From positions 2,170,001-2,234,000 of the forward strand of contig NZ_CP011451.1 of assembly GCF_001007935.1 (NCBI RefSeq): 64,000 nucleotides of DNA. The letters are read 5' to 3'. Shown one piece after another: positions 55,088 to 64,000 of this stretch. Each line of letters begins with the position of its first letter. Position 1 is the stretch's first letter. Source of the stretch: Nitrosomonas communis (GTDB lineage: Bacteria; Pseudomonadota; Gammaproteobacteria; Burkholderiales; Nitrosomonadaceae). The translations under genes and the position numbers were made by a program. The notes below the pieces were generated by a model, which did no database searches, had not been told where the DNA came from, and saw nothing but the letters and a program-made list of their open reading frames with translations.

Positions 55088-56815
55088 CTACATCGTACGC
55101 TTAAGAAGCGGTTTGAGTTCTTGTAATGAGCGGGTATTGAGTACATTTTGTTTCTCCAGCCAGCCACGCCGTGCTTGGCCAATACCGAAACGCAGGTTAT
55201 GGAAATCCAACACACTGTGCGCATCCGAATTGATGCTGATGAGAACACCTTCATCCTTGGCTGCCTGGCAATAAATGTCGAGTAAATCCAGTCTCTCCGG
55301 ATGAGCATTAAGCTCTAGGTAGCAACCGCGCTCTTTAGCCTTGCGGATAATACGCAACATATCGACATCGTAGGGTTTACGCCTGGCGATGAGCCGTCCA
55401 CTAGGATGAGCGAGCAGCGTGAAATGGGGGTGATCCATGGCCTTGAGAATACGTTCAGTCTGTTTGGCGCGTGACAACTCGAAGCGACTGTGTACGGCGC
55501 CGACTACCAGATCCAATCTTGCTAGTATCGAATCAGGTAGATCCAAGCTACCGTCTTCGAGAATATCAACTTCAATACCTTTGAGCAGCGTAATTTCCGT
55601 TAATTGCTCGTTAAGACGATCAATCTCGTCAATCTGCTTGGCTAGTTGCGTCGGATCGAGGCCATGGGCAACGGTGAGCTGGCGCGAATGCTCCGTAATA
55701 GCCAGATATTCAAAGCCACATTGTTGCGCAGCGCTAGCCATTTCTTTAAGCGTAGCATGACCATCGCTTGCCTTGCTATGCGCATGCAAATCGCCCTTCA
55801 AATCACCCAGCTCGATAAGTTCAGGTAAATGCCCGCTTCTGGCAGCTTCAATTTCACCGCGATCTTCGCGTAATTCTGGCGGAATAAACGGCAGCCCTAC
55901 AGACTGATAGACAGATTCCTCCGTTTCCCCAGCGATACGCCGTTGACCCTTAAATACACCATATTCATTGATTTTGAGCCCTTGTTCCTGACCCAGGCGG
56001 CGGATAGCAATGTTATGTGCCTTACTGCCTGTGAAATAATGCAGGGCTGCACCATAGCTCTCGTGTTCTACTACACGTGCATCCACTTGTAGCTTGCATT
56101 TAAGGATGACACTACTTCGGGTAGGGCCGTGCGAGAGCACCTCCGTTATATCGTCATAGCTGCAAAAGCTTGTCATGACCGGGCTCTTCTGGGCGGCCGT
56201 AATCAAAATATCGATATCTCCTACTGTCTCCTTGGCTCGTCGGTAACTGCCTGCTATTATCGCCTGCTGTACTCCGGAAATCGTCCGAAGCCAAGCTATC
56301 AGAGGCTCAGCATACTGAGCTGCAGTAGCCAATTTAAAACGGCTGGTGCTGCCAGCATAAATGGCTAAGGCATCAGCAATGCGCATCTCAGTTTTTTCAC
56401 CAAAGCCCGCTAGACTCTGAATACGATGGTCGCGTACCGCCCGTTGCAATTGCTCCATAGTATGGATATCCAATTCCTGATACAAAGTTTTTACCCGTTT
56501 GGGCCCCAGCCCAGGAATTTTTAGTAATTCCGTAATAGTCGACGGTAATTGCTTATGTAGCTTATCCAGCACAGAACAGTGACCGGTCTCAACGATTTCC
56601 TGTATTTTGTTAGCGAGATCTTCCCCAATACCAGGAATAATCGTCAAATCTTCTCCTCTTTGCACCATGATACGGACATCTTTACCCATTTCCTGCAAGT
56701 AACGAGAAGCATTACGATAAGCACGCACACGAAATACGTTATTGCTATTCTCAATTTCCAGCAAATCAGCCATCTCTTCGAAGATGGCTGCGATATCAGC
56801 ATTATGGATAGGCAT
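55088..56815 (-). CDS. polX: DNA polymerase/3'-5' exonuclease PolX
   Basis: 575 residues, standard PolX length. The N-terminus has helix-hairpin-helix motifs (IPGIGEDLANKIQEI and IPGLGPKRVKTLYQ). The polymerase X palm contains GSYRRAKETVGDIDILI with the catalytic aspartates. The C-terminal PHP domain keeps the metal-site residues (LHAHSKASDGHATLKEM, AITEHSRQ, KGIEVDIL, LLAHPSGR, INSDAHSV), so 3'-5' exonuclease activity is expected. It acts in base-excision repair and gap filling. It is co-directional with the downstream lipoprotein hydrolase gene 14 bp away. Confidence 0.95.
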   Translation of the reverse strand: MPIHNADIAAIFEEMADLLEIENSNNVFRVRAYRNASRYLQEMGKDVRIMVQRGEDLTIIPGIGEDLANKIQEIVETGHCSVLDKLHKQLPSTITELLKIPGLGPKRVKTLYQELDIHTMEQLQRAVRDHRIQSLAGFGEKTEMRIADALAIYAGSTSRFKLATAAQYAEPLIAWLRTISGVQQAIIAGSYRRAKETVGDIDILITAAQKSPVMTSFCSYDDITEVLSHGPTRSSVILKCKLQVDARVVEHESYGAALHYFTGSKAHNIAIRRLGQEQGLKINEYGVFKGQRRIAGETEESVYQSVGLPFIPPELREDRGEIEAARSGHLPELIELGDLKGDLHAHSKASDGHATLKEMASAAQQCGFEYLAITEHSRQLTVAHGLDPTQLAKQIDEIDRLNEQLTEITLLKGIEVDILEDGSLDLPDSILARLDLVVGAVHSRFELSRAKQTERILKAMDHPHFTLLAHPSGRLIARRKPYDVDMLRIIRKAKERGCYLELNAHPERLDLLDIYCQAAKDEGVLISINSDAHSVLDFHNLRFGIGQARRGWLEKQNVLNTRSLQELKPLLKRTM

Positions 56816-56994
56816 CGCGCCTCCTTTATTTTTTTGGACAAAAGTAAAGGAAAACCAGTTATGAACGTAGTGAATATATGTTCATTGTTCTTAGGAGGGT
56901 TTTATGATCATAGTAGTTTCCTAATGCTTTGACTAGGTTACTAAAAATAGTGGCAAGAAAGTTTCATGCTTGCACTTACTAATTGATACCTTGC

Positions 56995-57807
56995 TCAGTT
57001 TGTCAGCAAGCCGGCGAAGCGCCGTCGCATATTTTCTAAGTGGGAGCCTTCCCAGTAGATGCGCTGGCAATTGATGCATTGACGGAAGACTTCATAGTAA
57101 CGTCTCGTCTTAGGTTCAAGATGATCCAATATCTTGGTCTTGTCGACGGGAGCGAGCACACCGTTACAGACCAGACATCGTGCAAAAGGATGAACCAATC
57201 TGCATAAATCAAAGCGGCGCACGACTTCATTGATCTGGCTTTCAACATCAACTGCACGCACCCAATAGCCATGCTGAATCTGTTTGGCGTGCAGCAGGCG
57301 ACGGTCTCGGGTCAGCACGATACGCTGCTCGTTTACTGCAATCTTCACAACCATCGAATCATGATAGTCATTACGATAGAGACTGTCGAAGCCCAATAAG
57401 CGCAGGGATCGGGCGAGCTTGCCCAAATTGACATCCAGGATAAAACGAGGATCAGATGGGATTTCTTCGCGTAATCTAAGCAAGGGGCTGATGTCCAGCC
57501 TTTTGAAAACCGGAAAGACAGCGACACGATCGCCAGCCTGCAGTTGATAATCGAATCTCACTGATTGACCATTTACAATAATCAATTCAACTTCGGTATG
57601 AGGTACACCGAAAGCTTCAATCGGATCTTTAATTCCAGGTTGACCACTGAAGCGATAGGGCATCGTTTTCTGCCGTTGCTCGGCAGAAAAAAAATCATTC
57701 AGCTTAGCATAAAAACGAAATTCAGCTACCTTGTCTGGTTGCATCTTTTCTGCTCTTAAAGGATTATCATGCGGTAAACTATCAGAAAATCCGATTTGAT
57801 GCGTCAA
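56995..57807 (-). CDS. Mut7-C RNase-domain protein with ubiquitin-like N-terminus
   Basis: 270 residues in two parts. Residues about 10-105 match the ThiS/MoaD-like ubiquitin fold found before Mut7-C (FGVPHTEVELIIVNGQSV, then AGDRVAVFPVFKRLD). Residues about 118-265 are the Mut7-C PIN-like nuclease region (FILDVNLGKLARSLRLLG, LYRNDYHD, VLTRDRRLL) ending in a zinc ribbon with CLVCNGVL and CINCQRIYW. Homologues are thought to be toxin-like or processing RNases with a sulfur-carrier-like module. Substrate unknown. The gene stands alone, and an ISL3-family remnant lies beyond its start. Confidence 0.9.
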   Translation of the reverse strand: MTHQIGFSDSLPHDNPLRAEKMQPDKVAEFRFYAKLNDFFSAEQRQKTMPYRFSGQPGIKDPIEAFGVPHTEVELIIVNGQSVRFDYQLQAGDRVAVFPVFKRLDISPLLRLREEIPSDPRFILDVNLGKLARSLRLLGFDSLYRNDYHDSMVVKIAVNEQRIVLTRDRRLLHAKQIQHGYWVRAVDVESQINEVVRRFDLCRLVHPFARCLVCNGVLAPVDKTKILDHLEPKTRRYYEVFRQCINCQRIYWEGSHLENMRRRFAGLLTN

Positions 57808-57879
57808 CCTTGTGACCTCTCTTTAATCAGGTCAACACAATTGGCAATGGGAGCGTACCATGTTATTCCCGTCAAAATC

Positions 57880-58056
57880 AAAAGGAACAAAAGAAATAGG
57901 TCGTTGGGGATCAATGGTATTCTTGAGAGCATTAATAACAAAATTCAGCTTGCCAAACGACGAGCCAGAGGTTATCGAAATATTAACAACTTCATCAATA
58001 TGATTTATTTCTTATATGGAAAACTTCGGTTTACTTACCCACGGTATTTTACATAG
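57880..58056 (+). pseudogene. ISL3-family transposase C-terminal remnant
   Basis: The last ~57 codons of a frame ending at 58056 read GINGILESINNKIQLAKRR, then GYRNINNFINMIYFLYGKL, which is the C-terminus of ISL3 (IS204/IS1001/IS1165) transposases. The catalytic part is absent. Together with the orphan coding piece just downstream, it shows that an element once inserted here. Confidence 0.8.
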
Positions 58057-58262
58057 AACCAAATCAGCATTATTCCGAGAGCTATGTCAGCAATGGTGTA
58101 ACCAACTATCACTATGCTGGGATTATCTACAAATATCATTCGATTTCAAACTCTAGCACAGCCGGCCGCACCATAATGTTCGACGGCGTGAATTTGGATT
58201 ATAACGGTTGGTACGCAGATATATCACATACTCAATATGTGAATAAGGAAAAGGGGGGTTAA
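58053..58262 (+). pseudogene. Orphan C-terminal coding fragment, family unknown
   Basis: One frame stays open from inside the ISL3 remnant to a TAA at 58260, with no start codon. It reads NQHYSESYVSNGVTNYHYAG, YKYHSISNSSTAGRTIMFDG and WYADISHTQYVNKEKGG. The composition (Tyr, Ser, Asn) suggests a secreted or surface protein. It looks like the 3' end of a gene truncated by the ISL3 element. I do not recognise the family. Confidence 0.45.
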
Positions 58263-58536
58263 TCTCTTACTGTTTCGAACTTGATGGCGGACTGGTTAAC
58301 CATAGGTTTACAAACTCATATACAGCATGGAATAGTAGAGACCGTCACTCGGTAAATTGTTGAAGCTAGAATGATTTTTTCAAGGTAGACCATAAAAGCT
58401 TGGAAAAATCTTTCTAGCTTAAGAATAAATCCTTTTGCTTGAACCAATATAGAAAGAAACTAATCATAAAAAAAGAATATAGATCTGAGTAGCAGCTTTT
58501 AAATGCCAACCTACCGCAACATATTTAGGAGGAATG

Positions 58537-59574
58537 ATGGCTTTAAAACAATACGGCGTTCTTAAAGGCAAAGCGATCAATAAAATCATTGGGAAAGGTT
58601 CAAGCCCGCATTACGAAGTGCATGTTATCGACGATACCACAGACTATCGTATTGCTGTGAATGTAAAATCCAAGCTAGCTCCCTCTGAGCTTTTATATTT
58701 ACTCATTGATGATTTTCGCCATCCCATTCTGGAAAAACTGATCAAACTAGATAAAGGATTTACTCGGCTTGAGAATGCACCAGACAAAATGGCGCTCGAC
58801 TTTATCCGCGGCAATCTATTCGATCCAGGACAAATGCGTCCTTTACCGCATAACATTCCTGGCCCGGATAATGATCTCAATGAAAAAATAGATGCTTATG
58901 TACAACGCGCCATTGGCGACGAGCGGGCAAGTGTTTATGCTTTCGGTGAACGCTGGGGACCTGAAGCAAACATAAAAGATCAATATTTCGGCTTTCTGCC
59001 CGGAAATGGCATTCACAATATTCATATGAATCAAGGCAATGTAGAGCAGTATGTGGAGGAAGATGGTGTCTGGCAGGATGGGGCGTTACTTTTTCATTTT
59101 CCGAGCATAGAGCAGGTGGGGGCTGGCACGGAGATTTGGCCGGAACAGTGGGTCGCGGTATTTTTAGCCTTCCAATCCCAGTGTTGGCATAGCGATGATC
59201 AAACAGGTCATCGATTGCCTGAATGTGAGGACAATATTCCGCCTAAAATAGAATCTGACGTACAAATCATAGCGGCGCTGGTTAATCCGGCAGGGGACGA
59301 TCAAGGGAATGAAACAGTGACCTTGATTAATCGCTCGCCCAATAGCGTAGATCTGTCCGGTTGGTTAATTGCAGATAAAAATAAAAAACGATCCTTTATC
59401 ACCAACCTGCAGCTTAACCCAGGCGCAACCGGTGTCGTGAAACTGGATAGTCAGGGCGCGCAGTTAAGTAACAATGGGGGAATTATTACCCTGCTCAATC
59501 CGGAAGGGCTTAAATATCACGGGGTATCTTATACCAAAGAACAATGTCGTAGCGGCTGGACGATTGTGTTTTAA
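58537..59574 (+). CDS. DUF2278 protein with C-terminal lamin-tail domain
   Basis: 345 residues. Two ATGs sit side by side at 58534 and 58537. AGGAGG at 58527-58532 leaves only one base before the first, so the second is preferred. Residues 1-215 match DUF2278 (YukJ-like; KQYGVLKGKAINKIIGKGS, HYEVHVIDDTTDYRIAVN, GIHNIHMNQGN, WQDGALLFHFPS). Residues about 240-345 match the lamin-tail domain (IIAALVNPAGDDQGNETVTL, INRSPNSVDLSGWLIADK). Fusions of the two occur in bacteria, but the function is unknown. There is no signal peptide, so it is presumed cytoplasmic. It may have arrived with the flanking IS debris, but base composition gives no clear sign. Confidence 0.85.
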   Translation: MALKQYGVLKGKAINKIIGKGSSPHYEVHVIDDTTDYRIAVNVKSKLAPSELLYLLIDDFRHPILEKLIKLDKGFTRLENAPDKMALDFIRGNLFDPGQMRPLPHNIPGPDNDLNEKIDAYVQRAIGDERASVYAFGERWGPEANIKDQYFGFLPGNGIHNIHMNQGNVEQYVEEDGVWQDGALLFHFPSIEQVGAGTEIWPEQWVAVFLAFQSQCWHSDDQTGHRLPECEDNIPPKIESDVQIIAALVNPAGDDQGNETVTLINRSPNSVDLSGWLIADKNKKRSFITNLQLNPGATGVVKLDSQGAQLSNNGGIITLLNPEGLKYHGVSYTKEQCRSGWTIVF

Positions 59575-59690
59575 GGCGTAATCTTTTATTTGCCAAATAT
59601 TCTGAATTGGTTCAGGTCTAGCTAAACTGACATATATTGGTCTAATCTATTCTGCTGCCTTTCGGGTCTTTTTCATAGGACAATGGCCTC

Positions 59691-60374
59691 ATGATGAAAA
59701 ATACTGCTACATTGGAACTATGTGGCATCAGCAAGACTTATGCGAATGGAAAGCAGGTGCTGTCCGATTTATCTTATACCCTGACTACAGGGGAGTATGT
59801 AGCCATCATGGGGGAATCGGGGGTGGGTAAATCGACGCTACTGAACCTGATTGCCGGATTGGATATTCCTGATACCGGCGAGATATGGGTTGATGGCGTG
59901 GTGCTGTCAGCAAAAGATGACGAGGCAGCCACCTCTCTGCGGCGGCGTCATTTTGGCTTTGTCTTTCAGGCATTTCACGTCTTGCCTCATTTGACGCTGT
60001 TACAAAATGTCGCATTGCCGCTGCTGCTCAATCATTTGCCGTTTGATCGTGCCCAACAAATGTTGGTGGCAGTAGGATTGCAGGGGCGAGAGCAGGATTT
60101 CCCGCGCCAATTATCGGGAGGGGAATTGCAGCGTGTCGCGATTGCGCGCGCACTGGTGCATCGGCCTCGTCTGGTTCTGGCTGATGAGCCGACAGGCAAT
60201 CTTGATCCCGATACCGCTCAGGAAATTCTTCAATTGATGCGCAGTGAAATCAAAGCCAATGGTGCTGCCGGCATTATCGTTACCCACTCGCAAGCAGCCG
60301 CAGCAACAGCAGATCAAATCCTGCTGCTGAGCAAGACTGGCTTACAACCCGTGCTATCTCATCAACGTGTATGA
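59691..60374 (+). CDS. ABC transporter ATPase, LolD/MacB-like (AttE-type)
   Basis: 227 residues, the size of LolD/MacB-type ATPases. It has Walker [13 protein letters not shown] (about 39-50), [16 protein letters not shown] signature and Walker [13 protein letters not shown]. Members of this class pull lipids or lipoproteins rather than import solutes. It overlaps the next gene by 4 bp (ATGA), which indicates a translationally coupled pair with the FtsX-type permease. With the lipocalin-like third gene, the set corresponds to the attEFGH type cluster (AttE ATPase, AttF/G permease, AttH), here with the two permeases in one chain. Confidence 0.88.
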   Translation: MMKNTATLELCGISKTYANGKQVLSDLSYTLTTGEYVAIMGESGVGKSTLLNLIAGLDIPDTGEIWVDGVVLSAKDDEAATSLRRRHFGFVFQAFHVLPHLTLLQNVALPLLLNHLPFDRAQQMLVAVGLQGREQDFPRQLSGGELQRVAIARALVHRPRLVLADEPTGNLDPDTAQEILQLMRSEIKANGAAGIIVTHSQAAAATADQILLLSKTGLQPVLSHQRV

Positions 60375-62920
60375 GTCGTAGTCTTCTGTCCCGTTGGCTG
60401 TTGCTGGGAGAGTGGCAAACGCATCGGCTACAAATCGTGGTTGCGCTCATTGCGATTGCGCTGGGCATTGCCATGGGTTTCTCGATTCATCTGATCAATA
60501 CTGCGGCAGTCAATGAGTTTTCTGCGGCCGCCAAAAGCTTGTCCGGTCAATCAGATTTCCAGGTGCGCGCAACGCAACCGACCTTTGATGAAATGCTGTA
60601 TCCTCTTTTGGCACAGCATGAAAGCGTGGCAGTTGCCAGCCCGATACTGGAAATCCAGGCGGCCATCCCTGCCAAGTCAGAGGACGATAGAAATAATACC
60701 TTGAAAATTCTCGGGATCGATGTGTACCGTGCGGTTGCTATAACACCCGATTTAGTTGGCGTGCCTGCGAAAGGGCGCGCTTTCGACATATTGTCAGACG
60801 ATGCCATTTTTCTGTCACCTGCAGCGATGGAATGGCTGGAAGTCAAGCAGGGTGACCAGCTGTCATTACGTCTGGGCACCCAAACTGTGACATTGCGGGT
60901 AGCAGGTGGCCTCGTCAGAGCGCATGCCGGGCAGCGCATTGCGGTCATGGATATTGGCGCAGCACAGTGGCGCTTTAATCATGTTGGATGGTTATCACGC
61001 ATCGATCTTAAATTAAAACAGGGTGTCAACCACTCTGCATTTAAAGAGGCACTTGAAAAGGAACTGCCCGCACAATACCTGATAACTGAAACGGTCGATC
61101 AGGAAAGGCGTATCCATAATATGTCACGCGCCTATCGCATCAATTTGAATGTACTGGCGCTGGTTGCGTTGTTTACCGGTGCTTTTCTGGTATTCTCGAC
61201 TCAAGTGCTGTCCACTTTGCGGCGGCGTCCACAGTTTGCGCTGCTACGCGTACTTGGATTGACGCGCAACCAAATTCTGCTGCAGATCCTGCGTGAAGGT
61301 GGTCTGCTTGGTATGATGGGTTCTCTGCTCGGGCTTGGGTTGGGTTATGTATTTGCCGCAACCGCATTGCATGTTTATGGCGGGGATCTCGGCGGGGGAT
61401 TTTTTCCTGAAATCAAACCGGCTATTCAGATGAGTCCGTTGGCAGCTTTGCTTTTCTTTATACTCGGGGTGAGTGTGACCCTGTTAGGCAGCCTGCTGCC
61501 CGCCTTGGAAGCAGCTCAAGCCCATCCCGCGTCCGCGCTCAAGTCGGGTAGCGAGGAGATGGCACTGGCAAAATTGCGAACTCCCTGGCCGGCACTCATC
61601 TGTTTACTATTGGCAGCTATGTTCACGCAACTCCCGCCTGTGGCGGAACTGCCGCTTTTTGGCTATTTTGCGATAGCTTTGTTGCTGATCGGCGGCATTG
61701 CCTGGATGCCATCATTAACTGCCTTGTTTTTTTCCGGATTATTTCGCGTCTTTAACCGCCTGACAGCGGGTGTGCTGACTACTTTGGCATTAGCCAGGCT
61801 GGCGAATGCGCCACAGCAAGCTGCGATTGCACTAGGAGGAGTCCTGGTAAGTTTCAGCCTGATGGTGGCTATGGCGATTATGGTGGCGAGTTTCCGCATC
61901 TCGGTAGAAGACTGGCTGACGCGTATTCTGCCAGCTGATCTCTATGTGCGCACAGAGGCTCGCCAGGATGCACTTGGCTTTACGCTGCAAGAGCAACAGG
62001 CAATTGCGGCAACAGCGGGAATTGAACGTATCGATTTCATTCGCTCACTGCAGCTTACTCTCGATCCAGCCCGACCGTCTGTTACATTGATTGCCCGGCC
62101 AATCGATCAAGCTGATCCAGGCCATACTCTGCCGATGACAGATAATGCGCTAAATCCTGCAGAAATTCCTCTGGAGGCGATTCCCATTTGGGTATCGGAA
62201 GCGATGGTTGATCTTTATGATTACCAAGTGGGCAAGCGTGTGGCGTTGCCGTTGAGTGAGGCGCAGCAGGACTATATTGTGGCTGGTGTATGGCGTGACT
62301 ATGGGCGTCAATATGGTGCTATCCAGATGCAACTGGCTGATTACCAAAAGATAACAGGTGAACGACATGTCAATGAAGTAGCGCTCTGGCTACAGGCCGA
62401 CGTCATGTCTGCGGAGGTTATGGTTTCGCTGAAAGCGCTACCATTTGGCGAATCGTTGACGTTCTGGCAGCCGAATGCAATTCGGGTAATCAGCCTCAAG
62501 ATTTTTGATCGCAGTTTTGCCGTCACCTACCTGTTAGAACTGGTTGCGGTCGGGGTAGGCTTGCTCGGGGTGGCAGCCAGTTTCTCCGCGCAGGCACTGA
62601 GGCGTGTCAAGGAATTTGGTATGTTACGCCATATCGGGGTGACACGCGGTCAAATCTATCGCATGCTGGCACTGGAAGGCGGATTGCTGGCTGGCTTTGG
62701 GATCACTATCGGATTTTTATTGGGAGGAAGTATCAGTCTGATTCTCATTTTTATCGTTAATCCGCAGTCATTCCACTGGACGATGGAACTTCATCCACCC
62801 TGGCAATGGCTGCTCATCATGGCGTTCGCCATGCTGATGGCAGCGGCAGTGACGGCGCTGCTCGCCGGACGGCACGCGGTGTCGGGCAATGTGATACGTG
62901 CAGTTAAAGAGGATTGGTAA
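60371..62920 (+). CDS. Double FtsX-type ABC permease (AttFG-like)
   Basis: 849 residues with two FtsX/MacB-like permease units. The first has a start helix (about 18-40), an extracellular domain (about 45-250) and transmembrane helices around 260-400. Additional hydrophobic segments lie around 420-520, followed by a second exoplasmic domain (about 530-710) and helices around 715-840. Conserved FtsX features include LSTLRRRPQFALLRVLGLTRNQIL and RVKEFGMLRHIGVTRGQIYRM (each quoted in part: RRPQFALLRVLG, VKEFGMLRHIGV). It would be the membrane partner of the upstream ATPase, moving lipid-like material in the cell envelope. The following lipocalin-like gene starts 6 bp after its stop. Confidence 0.88.
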   Translation: MSRSLLSRWLLLGEWQTHRLQIVVALIAIALGIAMGFSIHLINTAAVNEFSAAAKSLSGQSDFQVRATQPTFDEMLYPLLAQHESVAVASPILEIQAAIPAKSEDDRNNTLKILGIDVYRAVAITPDLVGVPAKGRAFDILSDDAIFLSPAAMEWLEVKQGDQLSLRLGTQTVTLRVAGGLVRAHAGQRIAVMDIGAAQWRFNHVGWLSRIDLKLKQGVNHSAFKEALEKELPAQYLITETVDQERRIHNMSRAYRINLNVLALVALFTGAFLVFSTQVLSTLRRRPQFALLRVLGLTRNQILLQILREGGLLGMMGSLLGLGLGYVFAATALHVYGGDLGGGFFPEIKPAIQMSPLAALLFFILGVSVTLLGSLLPALEAAQAHPASALKSGSEEMALAKLRTPWPALICLLLAAMFTQLPPVAELPLFGYFAIALLLIGGIAWMPSLTALFFSGLFRVFNRLTAGVLTTLALARLANAPQQAAIALGGVLVSFSLMVAMAIMVASFRISVEDWLTRILPADLYVRTEARQDALGFTLQEQQAIAATAGIERIDFIRSLQLTLDPARPSVTLIARPIDQADPGHTLPMTDNALNPAEIPLEAIPIWVSEAMVDLYDYQVGKRVALPLSEAQQDYIVAGVWRDYGRQYGAIQMQLADYQKITGERHVNEVALWLQADVMSAEVMVSLKALPFGESLTFWQPNAIRVISLKIFDRSFAVTYLLELVAVGVGLLGVAASFSAQALRRVKEFGMLRHIGVTRGQIYRMLALEGGLLAGFGITIGFLLGGSISLILIFIVNPQSFHWTMELHPPWQWLLIMAFAMLMAAAVTALLAGRHAVSGNVIRAVKEDW

Positions 62921-62926
62921 GAGGTT

Positions 62927-63997
62927 ATGTATAAGCTGGTATCGTTCCTTATTTTATGGTTGACGTCGCTGGGAGTGCCTCTGGCAGCCCCGCCGGTATA
63001 TACCTCTGTGACGCCGCGAGCGCTGGTTTTTCCAGAGGATTTTGGTGCGCATGAAAATTTCCGCATTGAATGGTGGTATGTGACAGGCTGGTTGGAAACG
63101 TCCGATCAGCAGCCGCTGGGCTTCCAGGTTACTTTCTTCCGTCCGACCACTGAGCACGATGAGGATAATCCCAGCCGGTTTGCACCCAAACGGTTGATCA
63201 TCGGTCATGCGGCGCTGACCGATCCAACGGTCGGTAAACTGTTGCATGTGGAGAAAAGCGCGCGTGAGAGCTTTGACTTGGCTTATGCCAAGGCTGGTAA
63301 CAGCAATGTGAAACTGGATGACTGGTATTTTATTCGGGAAGCGGATGGCCATTACCGCACCTATGCTAAAGGGGCTGATTTTACGCTTGAGCTTTCATTG
63401 ACGCCGACGCAACCACTGATGTTGCAGGATCTGGATGGCTTTTCCCGCAAAGGACCGAAACCTGAGCAGGTCAGTTATTATTACAGTGAACCGCATTTGC
63501 AAGTCAGCGGCACGGTCACGCGCGATGATCGGGTTTTACCCGTGAAAGGCAGCGCCTGGCTCGATCACGAATGGTCTTCGGAATATCTTGATCCGAACGC
63601 GGAGGGGTGGGACTGGACCGGCATCAATCTGGACGATGGTTCGGCGTTGATGGCTTTTCAGATCCGTGGCAAGGACGGCAAGAAAGCGTGGGCCTATGCC
63701 GGTTTGCGCGACCCTTCTGGCCGCATGACTATTTTTTCGCCGGATGAAGTCAGCTTCCTTCCCGTGCGCACCTGGCGCTCTCCCCATACCAACGCAGTCT
63801 ATCCAGTCGTCATGCGCATCAAGACGAGGGATATTGAATGGAAGATCGAGCCGTTGCTGGATGATCAGGAACTCGATGCACGCCAATCGACGGGTGCGGT
63901 TTATTGGGAAGGGGCCGTCACCGTGACGCGTGATGGCCAGCCGGCAGGTCGCGGTTATCTGGAATTGACTGGCTATGATAAAGCGTTATCGATATAG
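62927..63997 (+). CDS. AttH/CrtC-like lipocalin-fold lipid-binding protein
   Basis: 356 residues, complete within the window (TAG at 63995). An N-terminal signal sequence (LVSFLILWLTSLGVPLAA) precedes a chain with two lipocalin-type barrels characteristic of the AttH/CrtC (DUF2006, PF07143/PF09410) family: FRIEWWYVTGWLE, GFQVTFFRP, SAWLDHEWSSEYLDP and GWDWTGINLDDGSALMAFQI. The conserved H and E of WLDHEWSS are typical of carotenoid-hydratase-like members. A Nitrosomonas europaea member, NE1406, gave the first structure of this family, and a lipid-binding role was proposed there. It is encoded 6 bp after the permease gene in a three-gene operon, which supports a periplasmic lipid carrier. Confidence 0.9.
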   Translation: MYKLVSFLILWLTSLGVPLAAPPVYTSVTPRALVFPEDFGAHENFRIEWWYVTGWLETSDQQPLGFQVTFFRPTTEHDEDNPSRFAPKRLIIGHAALTDPTVGKLLHVEKSARESFDLAYAKAGNSNVKLDDWYFIREADGHYRTYAKGADFTLELSLTPTQPLMLQDLDGFSRKGPKPEQVSYYYSEPHLQVSGTVTRDDRVLPVKGSAWLDHEWSSEYLDPNAEGWDWTGINLDDGSALMAFQIRGKDGKKAWAYAGLRDPSGRMTIFSPDEVSFLPVRTWRSPHTNAVYPVVMRIKTRDIEWKIEPLLDDQELDARQSTGAVYWEGAVTVTRDGQPAGRGYLELTGYDKALSI

Positions 63998-64000
63998 CTG

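Overview
The window looks like chromosomal DNA of a betaproteobacterial ammonia oxidiser of the Nitrosomonas type. This is inferred from gene content and protein style, not from a marker gene. The clues are a NadE/NadC pair, a ClpB-DapA-BamC run, a paired bacterioferritin, a di-haem cytochrome c, an attEFGH-like lipid transport set whose last member belongs to a family first solved structurally from Nitrosomonas europaea, and many degraded IS elements. No rRNA, tRNA or CRISPR array was seen.

Layout. 1-5720 (minus strand) is the end of a surface-polysaccharide locus: a glycosyltransferase cut by the window edge, a methyltransferase/coiled-coil/HAD-like fusion, and the Wzt/Wzm export transporter. 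5905-10106 (minus) holds an RlmI-type rRNA methyltransferase, then nadE and nadC. 10107-15150 is a scarred zone: a DUF2934 mini-gene with a decayed duplicate, a di-haem cytochrome, an IS5-family remnant, a PAS-domain fragment, and an IS5-family element that is itself split by an IS630-family element. 15836-23671 encodes a small unknown protein and a 2490-residue RTX protein with eight near-identical large modules plus one divergent module. 23967-34917 contains an alpha/beta hydrolase, ZapE, a membrane-anchored type-1 periplasmic-binding protein, a RelE/ParE-like + SF1 helicase + ankyrin fusion, a methyltransferase, a predicted pseudokinase and a cupin. 35663-42808 contains two complementary bacterioferritin subunits, a LEA14-like lipoprotein, a giant M1-M28-PDZ peptidase with a divergent beta-propeller gene, and an RRM protein. 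43917-50205 is an orderly housekeeping run: a GltB-like oxidoreductase, clpB with a sigma-32-like promoter, dapA and bamC. 50420-58536 mixes small genes, a hemerythrin, a DUF533 protein, a chimeric aquaporin pseudogene, a lysophospholipase-like lipoprotein, PolX, a Mut7-C protein and an ISL3-family remnant. 58537-63997 ends with a DUF2278/lamin-tail protein and the attEFGH-like ABC transporter with its lipocalin-like partner.

A 102-bp intergenic repeat with terminal inverted repeats occurs six times (10.2, 31.2, 35.2, 37.5, 43.7 and 51.6 kb) and looks like a MITE-type family. The observations most worth following are: a WbdD-like chain-length-control candidate beside Wzm/Wzt; the toxin-fold/helicase/ankyrin fusion; the pseudokinase that has lost all three catalytic signatures; the split of ferroxidase and haem functions between the two bacterioferritins; and the recently amplified RTX repeats.
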